This document shows, in pieces, positions 49,040 through 59,764 of a DNA stretch of 64,000 nucleotides (positions within the stretch are counted from its first letter, which is position 1; every line of letters starts with the position of its first letter). Below the pieces are notes generated by a model. It was not told the DNA's origin, did not search any database, and saw only the letters and a program-made list of their open reading frames with translations. A program made the translations under genes and the position numbers. The stretch covers positions 62,001-126,000 of the forward strand of contig JAFKHH010000016.1 in assembly GCA_017306865.1 (NCBI GenBank), in the 5' to 3' direction. This stretch comes from Filimonas sp. Its GTDB lineage: Bacteria > Bacteroidota > Bacteroidia > Chitinophagales > Chitinophagaceae.

Positions 49040-49705
49040 CTATAATTCAATCCTTGCGTCCAACAGATTAATAATATGTGATCCGTACTCTGCATTTTTT
49101 TCAGAGTGCGTTACTTGTATAATGGTAACATTCTCTTCCTTATTCAATTGTGTAAATAGCTGCATGATCTCTTCACCTTGTTTGGAATTGAGGTTACCTG
49201 TAGGCTCATCTGCAAGCAGCAATTTGGGCTTTGCCACTAATGCGCGTGCTATACCTACCAACTGCTGCTGCCCTCCGGAGAGCTGTGTTGGAAAGAGATC
49301 TTTTTTACCTACTATCTGAAAACGGTCAAGCATATCTGCTACAATCGCTTTTCTTTCCGCTGCTTTTATATTTTGATAAATAAGCGGTGTCTCTATGTTT
49401 TCATATACCGTTAACTCATCTATAAGGTGATATGCCTGGAATACAAAACCGATGTCTTTTTTATATATCTCCGTACGTTGCTTTTCCTTCAGCTTATGAA
49501 CAGGGTTTCCTTCAAAAAAGTATTCTCCTTCATTTATTGTATCCAGCATCCCGATCACGTTCAACAGGGTGGACTTACCGGAACCGGATGGCCCCATAAT
49601 AGAAACAAATTCTCCCTGCTTAATCTCGAGGTTAATATCCTTTAGTAAGAAAACCGGGTTGCCACCTACGTTCACCCATTTAGAAACATGTTGCAGTTGT
49701 ATCAT
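49040..49705 (-). CDS. MacB-type ABC ATPase (second)
   Basis: About 221 residues. Walker A GPSGSGKST, signature LSGGQQQLVGIARA (with Leu in place of the usual Arg), Walker B LLLADEPTGNLNS. The LolD/MacB/FtsE class, which powers mechanotransmission through FtsX-type permeases. It lies between the permease genes and the TolC-like gene, with its own upstream region containing regulator-like 17-mers. Start at ATG 49705; only a TTG lies upstream. Confidence 0.9.
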   Translation of the reverse strand: MIQLQHVSKWVNVGGNPVFLLKDINLEIKQGEFVSIMGPSGSGKSTLLNVIGMLDTINEGEYFFEGNPVHKLKEKQRTEIYKKDIGFVFQAYHLIDELTVYENIETPLIYQNIKAAERKAIVADMLDRFQIVGKKDLFPTQLSGGQQQLVGIARALVAKPKLLLADEPTGNLNSKQGEEIMQLFTQLNKEENVTIIQVTHSEKNAEYGSHIINLLDARIEL

Positions 49706-49761
49706 ATCGACATACAAAGTTTATGGTTGCTTAAAGTCTCAAATGTATGCCAGTTCTTATA

Positions 49762-49843
49762 TTATTGATACACAACAAGTTTAATTTAGCACGCATATAA
49801 AACTGTTCGCTTTCGATACAGTTCATGTGCTGTTATTGATACA
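49762..49843. promoter_or_regulatory. Candidate regulator sites upstream of ATPase 2
   Basis: TGTTCGCTTTCGATACA (49804-49820), TGTTATTGATACA (49831-49843) and TTATTGATACA (49762-49772). The first is 14 of 17 identical to a 17-mer at 62344-62360 next to the NtrC-type gene. Suggests two start regions under one regulator. Confidence 0.45.
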
Positions 49844-49861
49844 GGGAGGATGAGAGGAATT

Positions 49862-50048
49862 GTGAATGGTGAGTGGTCAGTTGTGAGTACCTATCGTGTG
49901 CGACAGATATTCCATATCTCATTTAAAAATCAATATTATCCAGTTCTTACAGGTATGGCAGATCTGAACTCCCAAAAGAAGCTTATGCATTTAGCGAATA
50001 AGAATTCGTTCTTCGAGCTATACTCACAACTGACCACTCACCACTCAC
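49862..50048. repeat. Heptad inverted repeat (GTGAnnn words)
   Basis: Left arm 49862-49889 (GTGAATG, GTGAGTG, GTCAGTT, GTGAGTA) and right arm 50021-50048 match as complements at 27 of 28 positions. The 131-bp interior has no reading frame. With 49718-49861 this fills the gap between ATPase 2 and permease 4; the right arm ends 4 bp from the permease stop. Confidence 0.8.
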
Positions 50049-50052
50049 TATT

Positions 50053-52458
50053 CTATTCCGTGCGCAAGCTTTGTACCGGGTTGGCAAAAGCTGTTTTAAT
50101 AGTTTGCCCTATGATCAGTAGTACAGTTACTATGCCTAATAACGCTACGCATAGCAGGAATGGCAGGGCTGTAATGTTTATTCTATAGACATAATCGTTC
50201 AACCAATGTTTTGCTAATACAAATGCAACCGGACATGCTACTACTGCCGCAATAGCGATCAAAGGAAGAAACTCCCGGATGAATAAGGTAATAATGGATG
50301 CAACCGGTGCGCCAAGTACTTTGCGTATGCCGATCTCTTTTGTTCTTTTCTGCACGGTGAGAGATACAAGGCCAATAACGCCTAGCAGCACAATAACCAA
50401 TGTAAGCAATGTAGCTGCATACGCACCATTTTGCAAACGTAACTCTGACTCATATATGGCGCGGAGGGAGTCTTCCATAAAACTATATTCAAACGCAGCG
50501 TCTGGCAACAGTTCTTTCCATTTATGCTCTATGGCAGCAATGGCCGATGGTATATTACCAGGCTTTACTTTAAAAGAAAAAAAGCGGTACACAGGTGCTA
50601 ACCGTACATTTAAAAACATAGCTGGTTGTATTGCTACCTGTTTGGAACCAAAGTGGTAATCTTTTACCACGCCCGCTACTGTATAGATCTTCGGATCTGA
50701 TGGAAATCGTATTTGTCCGCCAATGGCAGCGGCTGCAGTTTGCCAGCCAAAAGCTTTTGCTGCCTTCTCATTGATGACTACTTTGGTGGAATCATAGCCA
50801 CTTCCTTCATGCGCAAAAAACACGCCTGATGCCAACGGGATATTATAGGTGTCTGCAAACTTCTCATCCGCCAAAAATATCTTCATTGTTTTTGCCTGTG
50901 TAGAATCGGCTGATGCGAGGTAAGGAGATGCGCCGCCACTATTATTTCCGTTTGGTATCTCATACGACAATGAAACATTTTGCACTACGGGCAAATGCGC
51001 AAACTCATCGCGAATGCGTTCCATCTTTCTAACGCCCTCGGGTGTCCAGTCGCGCGGTACTTGTGCCGACAGCATGTATTCTTTATTGTACCCCAAACTT
51101 TTATTGAAAAAGAAATTGATCTGTTGTGCTATGAACACTGCAATGATCAGTACCGTAGCCGCTACACAGAACTGGAACGCCACGAGAGATTTGCGTACCC
51201 ATATTTTTTCTTTGATGCTGCTGAATTTTCCTTTTAGCGAGTCAATCGGTTTCAGGCCAGCCAATACAAATGCAGGATATGCCCCTGCTATTAATCCTAC
51301 AATAACAGCAACAATAAAAGGTAATGCTATAAACCAAGCCGGGTAAGATAACAAAGAGGGGATTGTTATATTCATTTTGCCGGAGAAGAGCGGGCGAACC
51401 GATTGATAAATGAATAATGCGAACACAGTTGCACACAATGCTAATACGCAAGATTCAATCAGGAACTGACGAATGAGTAACCCTTTACCACCTCCTATTA
51501 CTTTACGCACACCGATCTCTTTCATTCTTGTGCCGGACTTACTTACAGAAATGTTGACAAAATTGATCACCGCCATAAGCAGGATAAACAGTGCTACAAA
51601 AGAGAGCGTAAACAACATTTTCTTTACAAGACCATTATTGCTTTGTAAATGATATGCTTCCAGGCTGAGGAGATACGGTTTCAGGTTTTTACTTACAGTC
51701 TCATTTGTATTTTGTTTGACAAGCTGCTGTATAGGTAACTCAAGATCTTTGGGCGTTACGCCTTTTTGCAACTCCAGGTACGACACAATATAAATATTTG
51801 CCCATTGGTCCATATCACGTCCGAAGAACTTGCTGTTGTTCGATGGAACAAATATGTCATCATTCGTTTTGGTAATATTGGTAACAGAGTTATCGGGCAG
51901 ATCTTTTATAACGGCAGATACTACGAAATCATGTTTGGTTCCTGAAAAATTCTGAATAGCCAATAATTCTCCGGCAACGTTTGTTTTACCAAAGTATTTT
52001 CTTGCCTTGCTTTCTGTAATCACAACCGAAAACGGATCATGCATTGCTGTGGCTACATTTCCGTCTATCACAGTCCATCCGTACATATTCAGAAACGTAG
52101 AATCGCCTATCTGTACAGATTCTCGAAATACTTTATCTCCATGAGATACATTGGTTGTTACGCCGTCAAAACGATAATAGTTGGCTACCAGGTTGGGATA
52201 CTGTTCCTTCAATGATTTTGCCAATGGACCGGCTGTAGTTAGTTCCAGCCCCATATTAGGATCAGCCCATTTACTTTGTACGATGTATTGGTGATCTGCA
52301 TTTTTTAGATCTGTGTTTACATGTACCTCATTCCACACATATCCCATAATGCAAAAAGTAAACGCAAGCCCCATTGCCAGGCCAAGAATATTGATACCGG
52401 AATAAAATGGATTCCGTACAATATTGCGCCAGGCTATTTTGATAAAGCTTTGTATCAT
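50053..52458 (-). CDS. FtsX-type ABC permease 4
   Basis: An 801-residue MacB-like permease. N-terminal membrane helix (about 20-40) follows the start IKIAWRNIVRNPFYSGINILGLAMG; a large periplasmic domain; three membrane helices (about 285-430, first FtsX core); a second periplasmic domain; and a C-terminal FtsX core ending ANPVQSLRTE. It must pair with a MacB-type ATPase of the locus. One of four tandem paralogs; the most diverged at the end motif. Confidence 0.88.
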   Translation of the reverse strand: MIQSFIKIAWRNIVRNPFYSGINILGLAMGLAFTFCIMGYVWNEVHVNTDLKNADHQYIVQSKWADPNMGLELTTAGPLAKSLKEQYPNLVANYYRFDGVTTNVSHGDKVFRESVQIGDSTFLNMYGWTVIDGNVATAMHDPFSVVITESKARKYFGKTNVAGELLAIQNFSGTKHDFVVSAVIKDLPDNSVTNITKTNDDIFVPSNNSKFFGRDMDQWANIYIVSYLELQKGVTPKDLELPIQQLVKQNTNETVSKNLKPYLLSLEAYHLQSNNGLVKKMLFTLSFVALFILLMAVINFVNISVSKSGTRMKEIGVRKVIGGGKGLLIRQFLIESCVLALCATVFALFIYQSVRPLFSGKMNITIPSLLSYPAWFIALPFIVAVIVGLIAGAYPAFVLAGLKPIDSLKGKFSSIKEKIWVRKSLVAFQFCVAATVLIIAVFIAQQINFFFNKSLGYNKEYMLSAQVPRDWTPEGVRKMERIRDEFAHLPVVQNVSLSYEIPNGNNSGGASPYLASADSTQAKTMKIFLADEKFADTYNIPLASGVFFAHEGSGYDSTKVVINEKAAKAFGWQTAAAAIGGQIRFPSDPKIYTVAGVVKDYHFGSKQVAIQPAMFLNVRLAPVYRFFSFKVKPGNIPSAIAAIEHKWKELLPDAAFEYSFMEDSLRAIYESELRLQNGAYAATLLTLVIVLLGVIGLVSLTVQKRTKEIGIRKVLGAPVASIITLFIREFLPLIAIAAVVACPVAFVLAKHWLNDYVYRINITALPFLLCVALLGIVTVLLIIGQTIKTAFANPVQSLRTE

Positions 52459-52483
52459 ACTCTACTTTTTAAGGAATGAATGA

Positions 52484-52511
52484 TAGTTACTGGTTACCGG
52501 GTAGCTGGCAA
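52484..52511. repeat. Heptad element, single 28-bp arm (GGTTAC-like words)
   Basis: TAGTTAC, TGGTTAC, CGGGTAG, CTGGCAA in phase, ending 6 bp from the stop codon of permease 3. Similar words occur at 62406-62433. Confidence 0.5.
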
Positions 52512-52516
52512 CCATT

Positions 52517-54904
52517 CTATTCCGTCCGCAAACTTTTTACAGGGTTAGCAATAGCAGCTTTTACAGATTTATAAACGACTGTAATTGCAGCAATAATAAA
52601 TGTGCCTAAGATGGCTAATACAAAAATGCCTAGCCCGATATTTATCCTGAATTTGAAATCCTGCAGGTATTTGTTCATAGCCCACCAGGCAAGTGGTGCC
52701 GCAACTACAAATGCTATTAATAAAAGTTGAGAAAACTCGCGACCAAAGATCCATAATATATCAGGCACGCTTGCGCCTAATACTTTACGCACACCTATCT
52801 CTTTGGTTTTTCGCAGCGCCATAAAGGACACAAGTCCATACAGGCCAAGACAGCCTATAAGAATAGCAATGCCGGCGAATGCAACCACCAGTTTCAACAT
52901 AATGGTGTCCATTATATAAAAGCGGGCGATCCTGTCATCGAGAAATGAATAACTATACACATTTTCGGGATAGGTTTCATTCCATATTTTCTCTATAGCA
53001 GGAAGTACTGTTTTTACATTCTTCATATTTATCTTGACAGCACAGTTGCCATAATTGCTGATATTTTGACCGATAATAATTGGCGCAACATTGCTGCGAA
53101 GTGAATAATTGTAGAAATCTTTTACTACGCCTACAATTGGTTTCTTCACTCCATCTATCGTTATCGTTTTCCCAATGATCTCCTGTGGGCTGGCGATATT
53201 CAGTTTTTTTACAAACGTCTCGTTAACAAGATATTCATGAATAGTATCTGAAGGATAAAGGTTGCGCCCAGCAATTAATTTAACACCAAATGTTCCTATA
53301 TATTGATCATCGCCATTTTTGATATTAACAGACCAGCGTTCCGGTTCGGACTTGTTCTCAAATGTCGGGTTTGAGTTATTGTTATTGCCTGCGGCTGGCG
53401 GCATATAACAGTAAGACAATTTATCTACACCGGGAAGGCTTTGCAGGCGTGATTTCATAGTGGTCATCTTCGTTTTATCGTTCGAAGGCACCGGGATCAC
53501 AACGATGGCTTCTTTATCAAAACCAAGGTCTTTTGTTTTGGAATAATTCATTTGCCCGGCTATGACTAATGTTCCAATGATCAGCATTTGCGATATAGCA
53601 AACTGAGTTACTACTAATATCCGGCGCAATGAAAACCCGCCTATACTTTTTTGAGAGATCTTGCTTTTGAGTGCAATAATCGGTTTAAACCTGGCCAGTA
53701 CCAGCCCGGGATATGAACCTGCCATAAAAATAACCACCACACAAAGCAATACGATAAACACCAGCAGGCGCAGATCTAACAAAATGCTAATAGACATCTG
53801 CTCTTCAAACATCCTGTTCAAATAAGGTAAGCCGGCTTTCGCAAGCCAGTATGCAAAGGCAATAGCAATAACTGTAATGATGGTAGTCTCTGCAATAAAC
53901 TGCCAGAATAGCTGTGAACGCAGGCTTCCCAATACTTTGCGTATGCCCACTTCTTTAGAACGGTTAAGCGCCTGTGCAGTAGCCAGGTTTACAAAATTCA
54001 CGCACGCAGTTAAGACAAGAAACAGCCCTATAAAAGATAACGCCCAGAGATAACGCTTATCAGCATTACCATTCAGTTCTCCATCAAAATGCATTTCTGC
54101 AAGTGGTTGCAGTCTGAAATTAAGCTGCTGCACATCGCGCCCGGTATAATACTTATGCGGCACAGCCGCCATTTGCTTTTCAGCAGCCTGTTGCGTAACG
54201 CCAGGCTTCAGGAGCAAAAAACATTGGGATTCGCTATAGACACCACTCCAAGAACTATCACCGGCCAGCCATTCGTTCCGTTCTTTCAGGTTCTCATATG
54301 ACAGATAAATTTCCTGCCTTCTATCTGTATTGGCAGGTAAATCTTTCATAATACCCGTAATCGTATAATTAGTCTTATTCGACATGCGGATAACCTTACC
54401 GATCGCATCTTCCGTATTAAAATATTTCTTCGCGAGCGTCTGCGTTATAATAGCAGAATTAGGTGAGGACAAAGCCGTTTTTTTGTCTCCTTGCACCAAC
54501 GGAAAATTGAGTATATCAAAGAAAGCCGGCTCTACAAAACCGACGCCGCTTGCCTCTTCAAATTTTTTCACTTGTTTTTCCTGCGGCAGTGAAATAAGGA
54601 TATCATTAAATGTAATCACACGGGCCACCTTATCTGCAAAGGTGAAATCGTTGCGCAGTGCTTTACCCAAGGGACTTGGCACTCCGGGATTGCGATCTAC
54701 GGTTTCTCCATGAAATTCGGTATAGGCGCGGTAGATCCTGTCTTTATTTGAATGGAAGCGATCGAAACTAAGGTGATAGCTAACTATAGTAAAGATGAGT
54801 ATGGCACATGCTATACCCAAAGACAAACCGAATACGTTAATAAAAGCGTATGCTTTATGACGCTTGAGGTTTCTCCATGCTATTTTAAAATAATTAGTCA
54901 GCAT
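52517..54904 (-). CDS. FtsX-type ABC permease 3
   Basis: A 795-residue paralog with the same layout: FKIAWRNLKRHKAYAFINVFGLSLG at the start, periplasmic MacB-type domain, FtsX core with LNRSKEVGIRKVLGSLRSQLFWQF, second FtsX core with KEIGVRKVLGASVPDILWIF, end ANPVKSLRTE. 32 bp from permease 2. Confidence 0.88.
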   Translation of the reverse strand: MLTNYFKIAWRNLKRHKAYAFINVFGLSLGIACAILIFTIVSYHLSFDRFHSNKDRIYRAYTEFHGETVDRNPGVPSPLGKALRNDFTFADKVARVITFNDILISLPQEKQVKKFEEASGVGFVEPAFFDILNFPLVQGDKKTALSSPNSAIITQTLAKKYFNTEDAIGKVIRMSNKTNYTITGIMKDLPANTDRRQEIYLSYENLKERNEWLAGDSSWSGVYSESQCFLLLKPGVTQQAAEKQMAAVPHKYYTGRDVQQLNFRLQPLAEMHFDGELNGNADKRYLWALSFIGLFLVLTACVNFVNLATAQALNRSKEVGIRKVLGSLRSQLFWQFIAETTIITVIAIAFAYWLAKAGLPYLNRMFEEQMSISILLDLRLLVFIVLLCVVVIFMAGSYPGLVLARFKPIIALKSKISQKSIGGFSLRRILVVTQFAISQMLIIGTLVIAGQMNYSKTKDLGFDKEAIVVIPVPSNDKTKMTTMKSRLQSLPGVDKLSYCYMPPAAGNNNNSNPTFENKSEPERWSVNIKNGDDQYIGTFGVKLIAGRNLYPSDTIHEYLVNETFVKKLNIASPQEIIGKTITIDGVKKPIVGVVKDFYNYSLRSNVAPIIIGQNISNYGNCAVKINMKNVKTVLPAIEKIWNETYPENVYSYSFLDDRIARFYIMDTIMLKLVVAFAGIAILIGCLGLYGLVSFMALRKTKEIGVRKVLGASVPDILWIFGREFSQLLLIAFVVAAPLAWWAMNKYLQDFKFRINIGLGIFVLAILGTFIIAAITVVYKSVKAAIANPVKSLRTE

Positions 54905-54936
54905 GCCGGTAAGGTTTAAATAATTATTATTTGGAT

Positions 54937-57300
54937 TTATTCTGTTCTCAGGCTTTTAACGGGATTCGCAAGCGCAGCTTTAACAGCTTGGAAGCTTACC
55001 GTTAATACCGCTATGAGCATAGATACTACTCCTGCTACTGCAAATACCCACCAATGAATGCTGGTGCGGTAAGTATAATCATTCAGCCAGTTTTTCATCA
55101 GCCACCATGCCAGTGGGAAAGAGATGATACATGCCAGGCCTACAAGCTGCAAGAACTCTTTTGAGAGCAGGTTTGTAATGCCCGATGTAGATGCACCTAA
55201 CACTTTGCGGATGCCTATTTCTTTTTTGCGCTGCTCTGCCGAGAATGCTGCAAGCCCAAAGAGACCAAGGCATGAAATGAAGATGGCGAGTGCTGCAAAA
55301 ACGGCGGCTAACTTTCCGATCAACAATTCACTTTTGAAAAAACTATCGAAATATTCATCTACAAAATTTGATTCGAACGGATATGCCGGATTATTGGCCT
55401 TGATCACAGTCTCTACTTTGGCCATTGCACCTGGCAGATCCGAAGTTGGCTTCAGCTTGATGAAGATGTTGTATGTATTGGCAGGCGCATAAAAGAATAT
55501 TACAGGCTCAGGCTCTGCATACATATCATTATACACAAAGTTTTTTACAATGCCGACTATCCGTAGCTGCCTGTCACCACGATTGATGATCTGTCCTATA
55601 CCGCCTGATTTACCCATGAGAGACGCAAGCTTTTCATTGATCACCACATTGTTGCTGTCCACTGTAGATGCATCGTAGAAATCCCGTCCTTCCTTCATTT
55701 TCATACCCATGGTATTGAAAAGGCCGGCTCCGCTATTCACTAGCTGTATCAGTATTTGTTTGTTCGGGTCTTTGCCCTGCCATTTAAAATCCCCCGTATT
55801 GCTTCCTATGTTCAGGATGTATTGATCTGACAGCGCAGCATTATCTACCACACCTGTTTGCTGCAACTGGGATTTAACCGCTGGAAAATGATCTACCAGG
55901 CTTTTATATCCCGGTGTTATTAGCAGGTGATCTTTATCATAGCCAAGGTTCCTGCTTTTTACATGCTGTATCTGCTGGTAAATAACCGTGGTGCAAATGA
56001 TGAGCACAATAGAAATAGCAAACTGGAAGATGACCAGGCCCTTACGGAAGACAATAGCTTTTACGCCGGTTTTTAGTTTCAATCCTTTCAATACAGCCAC
56101 AGGGTTGAACGAGGATAGATAAAATGCCGGGTAACTACCTGCAAACAAACCGCACACCAACCCGATTGCGAGCAGTGAACCAAAATGCAATGGTTTGAAC
56201 AACTGCATAGTCAATTCTTTATCTACCATTTTGCTGAAAGCTGGCAATGCGAGGTAAACAAGCAATACAGCAAGCACTACTGAAAGAAGCGCCATAACCA
56301 GTGCTTCGCCAATAAATTGCGCAATCAGCATTTGCTTTCCGGCACCTAATACTTTTCTTACACCTACTTCACGCGCCCGTTTTTCACTGCGCGCTGTTGC
56401 CAGGTTCATAAAGTTGATACAGGCAATGATCAATATGATCCATGCGATTATAGAGAAGAGTTTTACATATTTTATTCTGCCACCAACCTGGTGACCGTTT
56501 TCAAACTTGCTATACAAGCGCCAATCGTTCATTGCAAACAGGAATGGTTGCGTAGTGGTCTCATTATTCATTTTAGCTTTGATGAAACCACTAAGCTGTT
56601 TATTTATCGCAGCCAGGTTTGCGTTGGGAGCAAGCTCTACCATTGTTTGCAAGCTGTTGCTTCCCCAATTAGTCAACCATGCATTTCTCTCTTCATACAC
56701 GCGGAATGAAACAAGCCACTCAAAACGAAGTGATATATTTTTGGGCAGGTCTTGGATCACACCTGTTACAGTGTATTCCTGTTGGTTGTTCATTTTAAGG
56801 TTTTTGCCCATTGCTTCAGAGGCACTACCGAAAAATTTATTTGCCATCTTTTCTGTTACCACAATTGAATGTATGTCAGCAAAGGCTGTTGCGCTACTGC
56901 CTTTTATAAAGGGTAGCGTGTACATATCGAGGTAGGAAGAGTCTGCGTAATTTCCCTGTTCATAAATGGATTTATCTCCCAGTGTAAACAACGCTCTTTC
57001 TCCCCACGTAATACGGGCAGAATTCTTAATACCGGGAATATCTGTTTTAATAGCAGCGGCTAATGGGCCAGGTGTAGATCCAAACGTCATTACCTGTCCG
57101 TCGTACGTTTGGTTTTCCATCACTTTGTAAATGCGGTCTCTCCGTTCAAACTGGTGGTTGTATGTCAGTTCGTCTTCTACCCATAAAAAGATCAGTGCAG
57201 CACAAGCCACACCGATCGCTAACCCAGTAATATTTAAAATACTATACGTTTTATTCTTAATGAGATTCCGCCACGTAGCTTTCAGGTAATTCTTAAACAT
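54937..57300 (-). CDS. FtsX-type ABC permease 2
   Basis: About 787 residues from ATG 57300 (MFKNYLKATWRNLIKNKTYSILN). Contains RSEKRAREVGVRKVLGAGKQMLIAQFIGEAL and KKEIGIRKVLGASTSGITNLLSKEF, and ends ANPVKSLRTE. Very similar to permease 1 in these segments, consistent with recent duplication. The frame extends to 57363 without need. Confidence 0.88.
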   Translation of the reverse strand: MFKNYLKATWRNLIKNKTYSILNITGLAIGVACAALIFLWVEDELTYNHQFERRDRIYKVMENQTYDGQVMTFGSTPGPLAAAIKTDIPGIKNSARITWGERALFTLGDKSIYEQGNYADSSYLDMYTLPFIKGSSATAFADIHSIVVTEKMANKFFGSASEAMGKNLKMNNQQEYTVTGVIQDLPKNISLRFEWLVSFRVYEERNAWLTNWGSNSLQTMVELAPNANLAAINKQLSGFIKAKMNNETTTQPFLFAMNDWRLYSKFENGHQVGGRIKYVKLFSIIAWIILIIACINFMNLATARSEKRAREVGVRKVLGAGKQMLIAQFIGEALVMALLSVVLAVLLVYLALPAFSKMVDKELTMQLFKPLHFGSLLAIGLVCGLFAGSYPAFYLSSFNPVAVLKGLKLKTGVKAIVFRKGLVIFQFAISIVLIICTTVIYQQIQHVKSRNLGYDKDHLLITPGYKSLVDHFPAVKSQLQQTGVVDNAALSDQYILNIGSNTGDFKWQGKDPNKQILIQLVNSGAGLFNTMGMKMKEGRDFYDASTVDSNNVVINEKLASLMGKSGGIGQIINRGDRQLRIVGIVKNFVYNDMYAEPEPVIFFYAPANTYNIFIKLKPTSDLPGAMAKVETVIKANNPAYPFESNFVDEYFDSFFKSELLIGKLAAVFAALAIFISCLGLFGLAAFSAEQRKKEIGIRKVLGASTSGITNLLSKEFLQLVGLACIISFPLAWWLMKNWLNDYTYRTSIHWWVFAVAGVVSMLIAVLTVSFQAVKAALANPVKSLRTE

Positions 57301-57382
57301 TGTATAATGATTTGTATTTGAGATTTGAAATTTGAGATGAAGCGTATCAGCGCAACAGCTCATTTCAAATCTTTAATCGTTC

Positions 57383-59743
57383 TTATTCTGATCTTAAACT
57401 CTTTACTGGATTCGCCATTGCTGCTTTGACGGACTGGTAACTTACTGTTATCAACGCAATGAAAATAGCTCCAAAGCCTGCCATTGCGAATAACCACCAG
57501 CTAACTTGTATTCTATAAGCATAACCATCCAGCCATTTATTCATACCATACCAGGCCATTGGCGATGCAATAAGTATGGCAATGACTACAAGCTTCACAA
57601 AATCTTTTGACAACAATGTGGTGATGCTGAAAATAGATGCACCCAATACTTTACGTACGCCTATTTCTTTCACACGATTCTCGGCCATATAAGCGGCCAG
57701 GCCAAACAGGCCAAGGCAGGAGATAAAGATGGTTAGTGCTGCGAACAAGCCTACAAATTTTGCCGTACGCTTCTCACCATCAAATTTTTGTGCGTATTCT
57801 TCATCTATAAAACGATAGTCAAAAGGATATGCCGGGTTGTATTTTTTAAAGATGGCTTCTACTTTTGCCATGTTTGCAGTAGCTGAGTTGGCTCCGTTCA
57901 GTCGCATATGAATAACATTGAACCATCCCATTGCACCTTCAATCACCATTGGCACTGTTGGCTGATAAGGTGATTGCAATATAAAATCCTGTATTACACC
58001 GACTACATGCCAGTCCCGGCCATTGTCCTTCACTATTTTTCCAATGGGGTCTTTAAAACCCATTACTTTAACTGCAGATTCATTTAATATAATTCCAAGA
58101 GAATCGGTCTTGTATGCGTCAAGATCAAAGTCTCTTCCCGCAACTAGTTTGAACCCGGCAGTTTTTACGATATTATTGTCAGCTACATAACGATCCAACA
58201 CTATTTTTGAATTAGGCTCTTTACCTTCCCAACCAATGCCCCAACTATTGCTCCAACCTTCTGTTAAAGGCGCACTCGTTTTAGTAACGGAAGTAACTGC
58301 GCCAGAGCTGAGTAGTTCATTCCGGACAAGTGAATAATTTTTCTCCAGGTCGCCCTTAAGAAACGTATATACGATACCATCTCTCACATAACCACTCTGT
58401 CGCTGTTGCGCATATACTATTTGTTTCTGCACTATAATAGTGCTGATAATAAGTGAAATTGCAAACGAGAATTGCAATACCACTAATACTTTACGCGGTG
58501 TAACCAATGCACCGGATGATTTGAATGTACCTTTTAGTATAGATACCGGCTTAAACGAAGAGAGATAAAATGCAGGATAGCTACCGGCAAGCAGGCCTGT
58601 TATTAAAATAAATGCTATAGCCGACAGCCAGAACCAAGGACTTGCATACGGTACGTATAATTGTTTATTGACAAGATCATTAAACGCCCCTAATGAGAGC
58701 TGTACCAGAAGCAATGCAAATAAACCGGCAATAAAGGAAAGCAAAACAGACTCTCCTATAAATTGCCCGATCAATAATTTTTTACCCGCACCCACTACTT
58801 TCCTGATACCTACTTCTTTCGCACGTTTTTCACTACGTGCAGTGCTCAGGTTCATAAAGTTGATGCAGGCAATTACTAAAATGAAAAGTGCAATAAGGCC
58901 AAACATACGCACTACAACAATTTTACCTCCTGCGATCTTTCCATTTTCAAAAGAGGAATACAAATGCCATTTAGCCATCGGATGCAGAAAGACTTCTACA
59001 TCTTCTTCATTTTTTGAATGTCTTTTGGTTACATCTTTTACTTTATTTCCAAAGGCCGCAATATTTACACCGGGCTTTAATTCTGCATATGTCTTTACAG
59101 AATTATTTCCCCAGTATTGATCATCCCATCCCAGCTTAGTACTATAGGACCAGGGTATGAGATAGTCAAAAGCAAAATCTGTTGTATTAGGCAAGTCTTT
59201 CAATACACCCGTTACCGTAAAGTTATCCGAAGAGTCGATAAGTATTGTCTTATTCATCGGGTCTTCATTACCAAAAAGCCTTTTTGCCAGCTTCTCCGTA
59301 ATTACAATTGAAGACATATTTTTTAGTACGCTATTCTTATTGCCTTGTACAAGCGGGAATGTAAAGACGTTCAGAAAATTGGAATCTACAAAGCTACCGC
59401 TGGCTACCAGTTTTTTTTCTTTTACTGTAAGCAATAAACCATCAGCGCCTCGCTTGCGCGTCACCTGTTCTATCTCCGGGTAATCCTGCTTCATTGCAGC
59501 AGCTAACGGTTTTGGCGTCACACTCCAGCATTGTATTTTGCCATCAAACACAGCTTTGTTCCAGACAGCATAGATCCTGTCTTTGTTTTCATGATACTGG
59601 TCTATACTCAGCTCATTTTGCATCCAAAGTAGGATAAGGATAACACCTGCCATGCCCACAGCGAGGCCTGTAATATTGATAAAAGAGAAGCTTTTGCTCT
59701 TCAACAGGTTTCTTACTGCGATCTTGAGATAGTTTTTAAACAT
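57383..59743 (-). CDS. FtsX-type ABC permease 1
   Basis: A 786-residue permease starting MFKNYLKIAVRNLLKSKSFSFINITGLAVG. First FtsX core includes RSEKRAKEVGIRKVVGAGKKLLIGQFIGESV; second includes VKEIGVRKVLGASIFSITTLLSKDF; end ANPVKSLRSE. Periplasmic domains between them are the likely site of adaptor contact. Nearest to the ATPase, small peptide and adaptor genes. Confidence 0.88.
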   Translation of the reverse strand: MFKNYLKIAVRNLLKSKSFSFINITGLAVGMAGVILILLWMQNELSIDQYHENKDRIYAVWNKAVFDGKIQCWSVTPKPLAAAMKQDYPEIEQVTRKRGADGLLLTVKEKKLVASGSFVDSNFLNVFTFPLVQGNKNSVLKNMSSIVITEKLAKRLFGNEDPMNKTILIDSSDNFTVTGVLKDLPNTTDFAFDYLIPWSYSTKLGWDDQYWGNNSVKTYAELKPGVNIAAFGNKVKDVTKRHSKNEEDVEVFLHPMAKWHLYSSFENGKIAGGKIVVVRMFGLIALFILVIACINFMNLSTARSEKRAKEVGIRKVVGAGKKLLIGQFIGESVLLSFIAGLFALLLVQLSLGAFNDLVNKQLYVPYASPWFWLSAIAFILITGLLAGSYPAFYLSSFKPVSILKGTFKSSGALVTPRKVLVVLQFSFAISLIISTIIVQKQIVYAQQRQSGYVRDGIVYTFLKGDLEKNYSLVRNELLSSGAVTSVTKTSAPLTEGWSNSWGIGWEGKEPNSKIVLDRYVADNNIVKTAGFKLVAGRDFDLDAYKTDSLGIILNESAVKVMGFKDPIGKIVKDNGRDWHVVGVIQDFILQSPYQPTVPMVIEGAMGWFNVIHMRLNGANSATANMAKVEAIFKKYNPAYPFDYRFIDEEYAQKFDGEKRTAKFVGLFAALTIFISCLGLFGLAAYMAENRVKEIGVRKVLGASIFSITTLLSKDFVKLVVIAILIASPMAWYGMNKWLDGYAYRIQVSWWLFAMAGFGAIFIALITVSYQSVKAAMANPVKSLRSE

Positions 59744-59764
59744 GGCAGTTAGCTTTGGTTGGTT

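Noticed and set aside
49862-50048. Insertion sequence or MITE with terminal inverted repeats
   Set aside because: 28-bp arms are near perfect, but there is no transposase, no target duplication seen, and the arms are internally repetitive like the other heptad elements.
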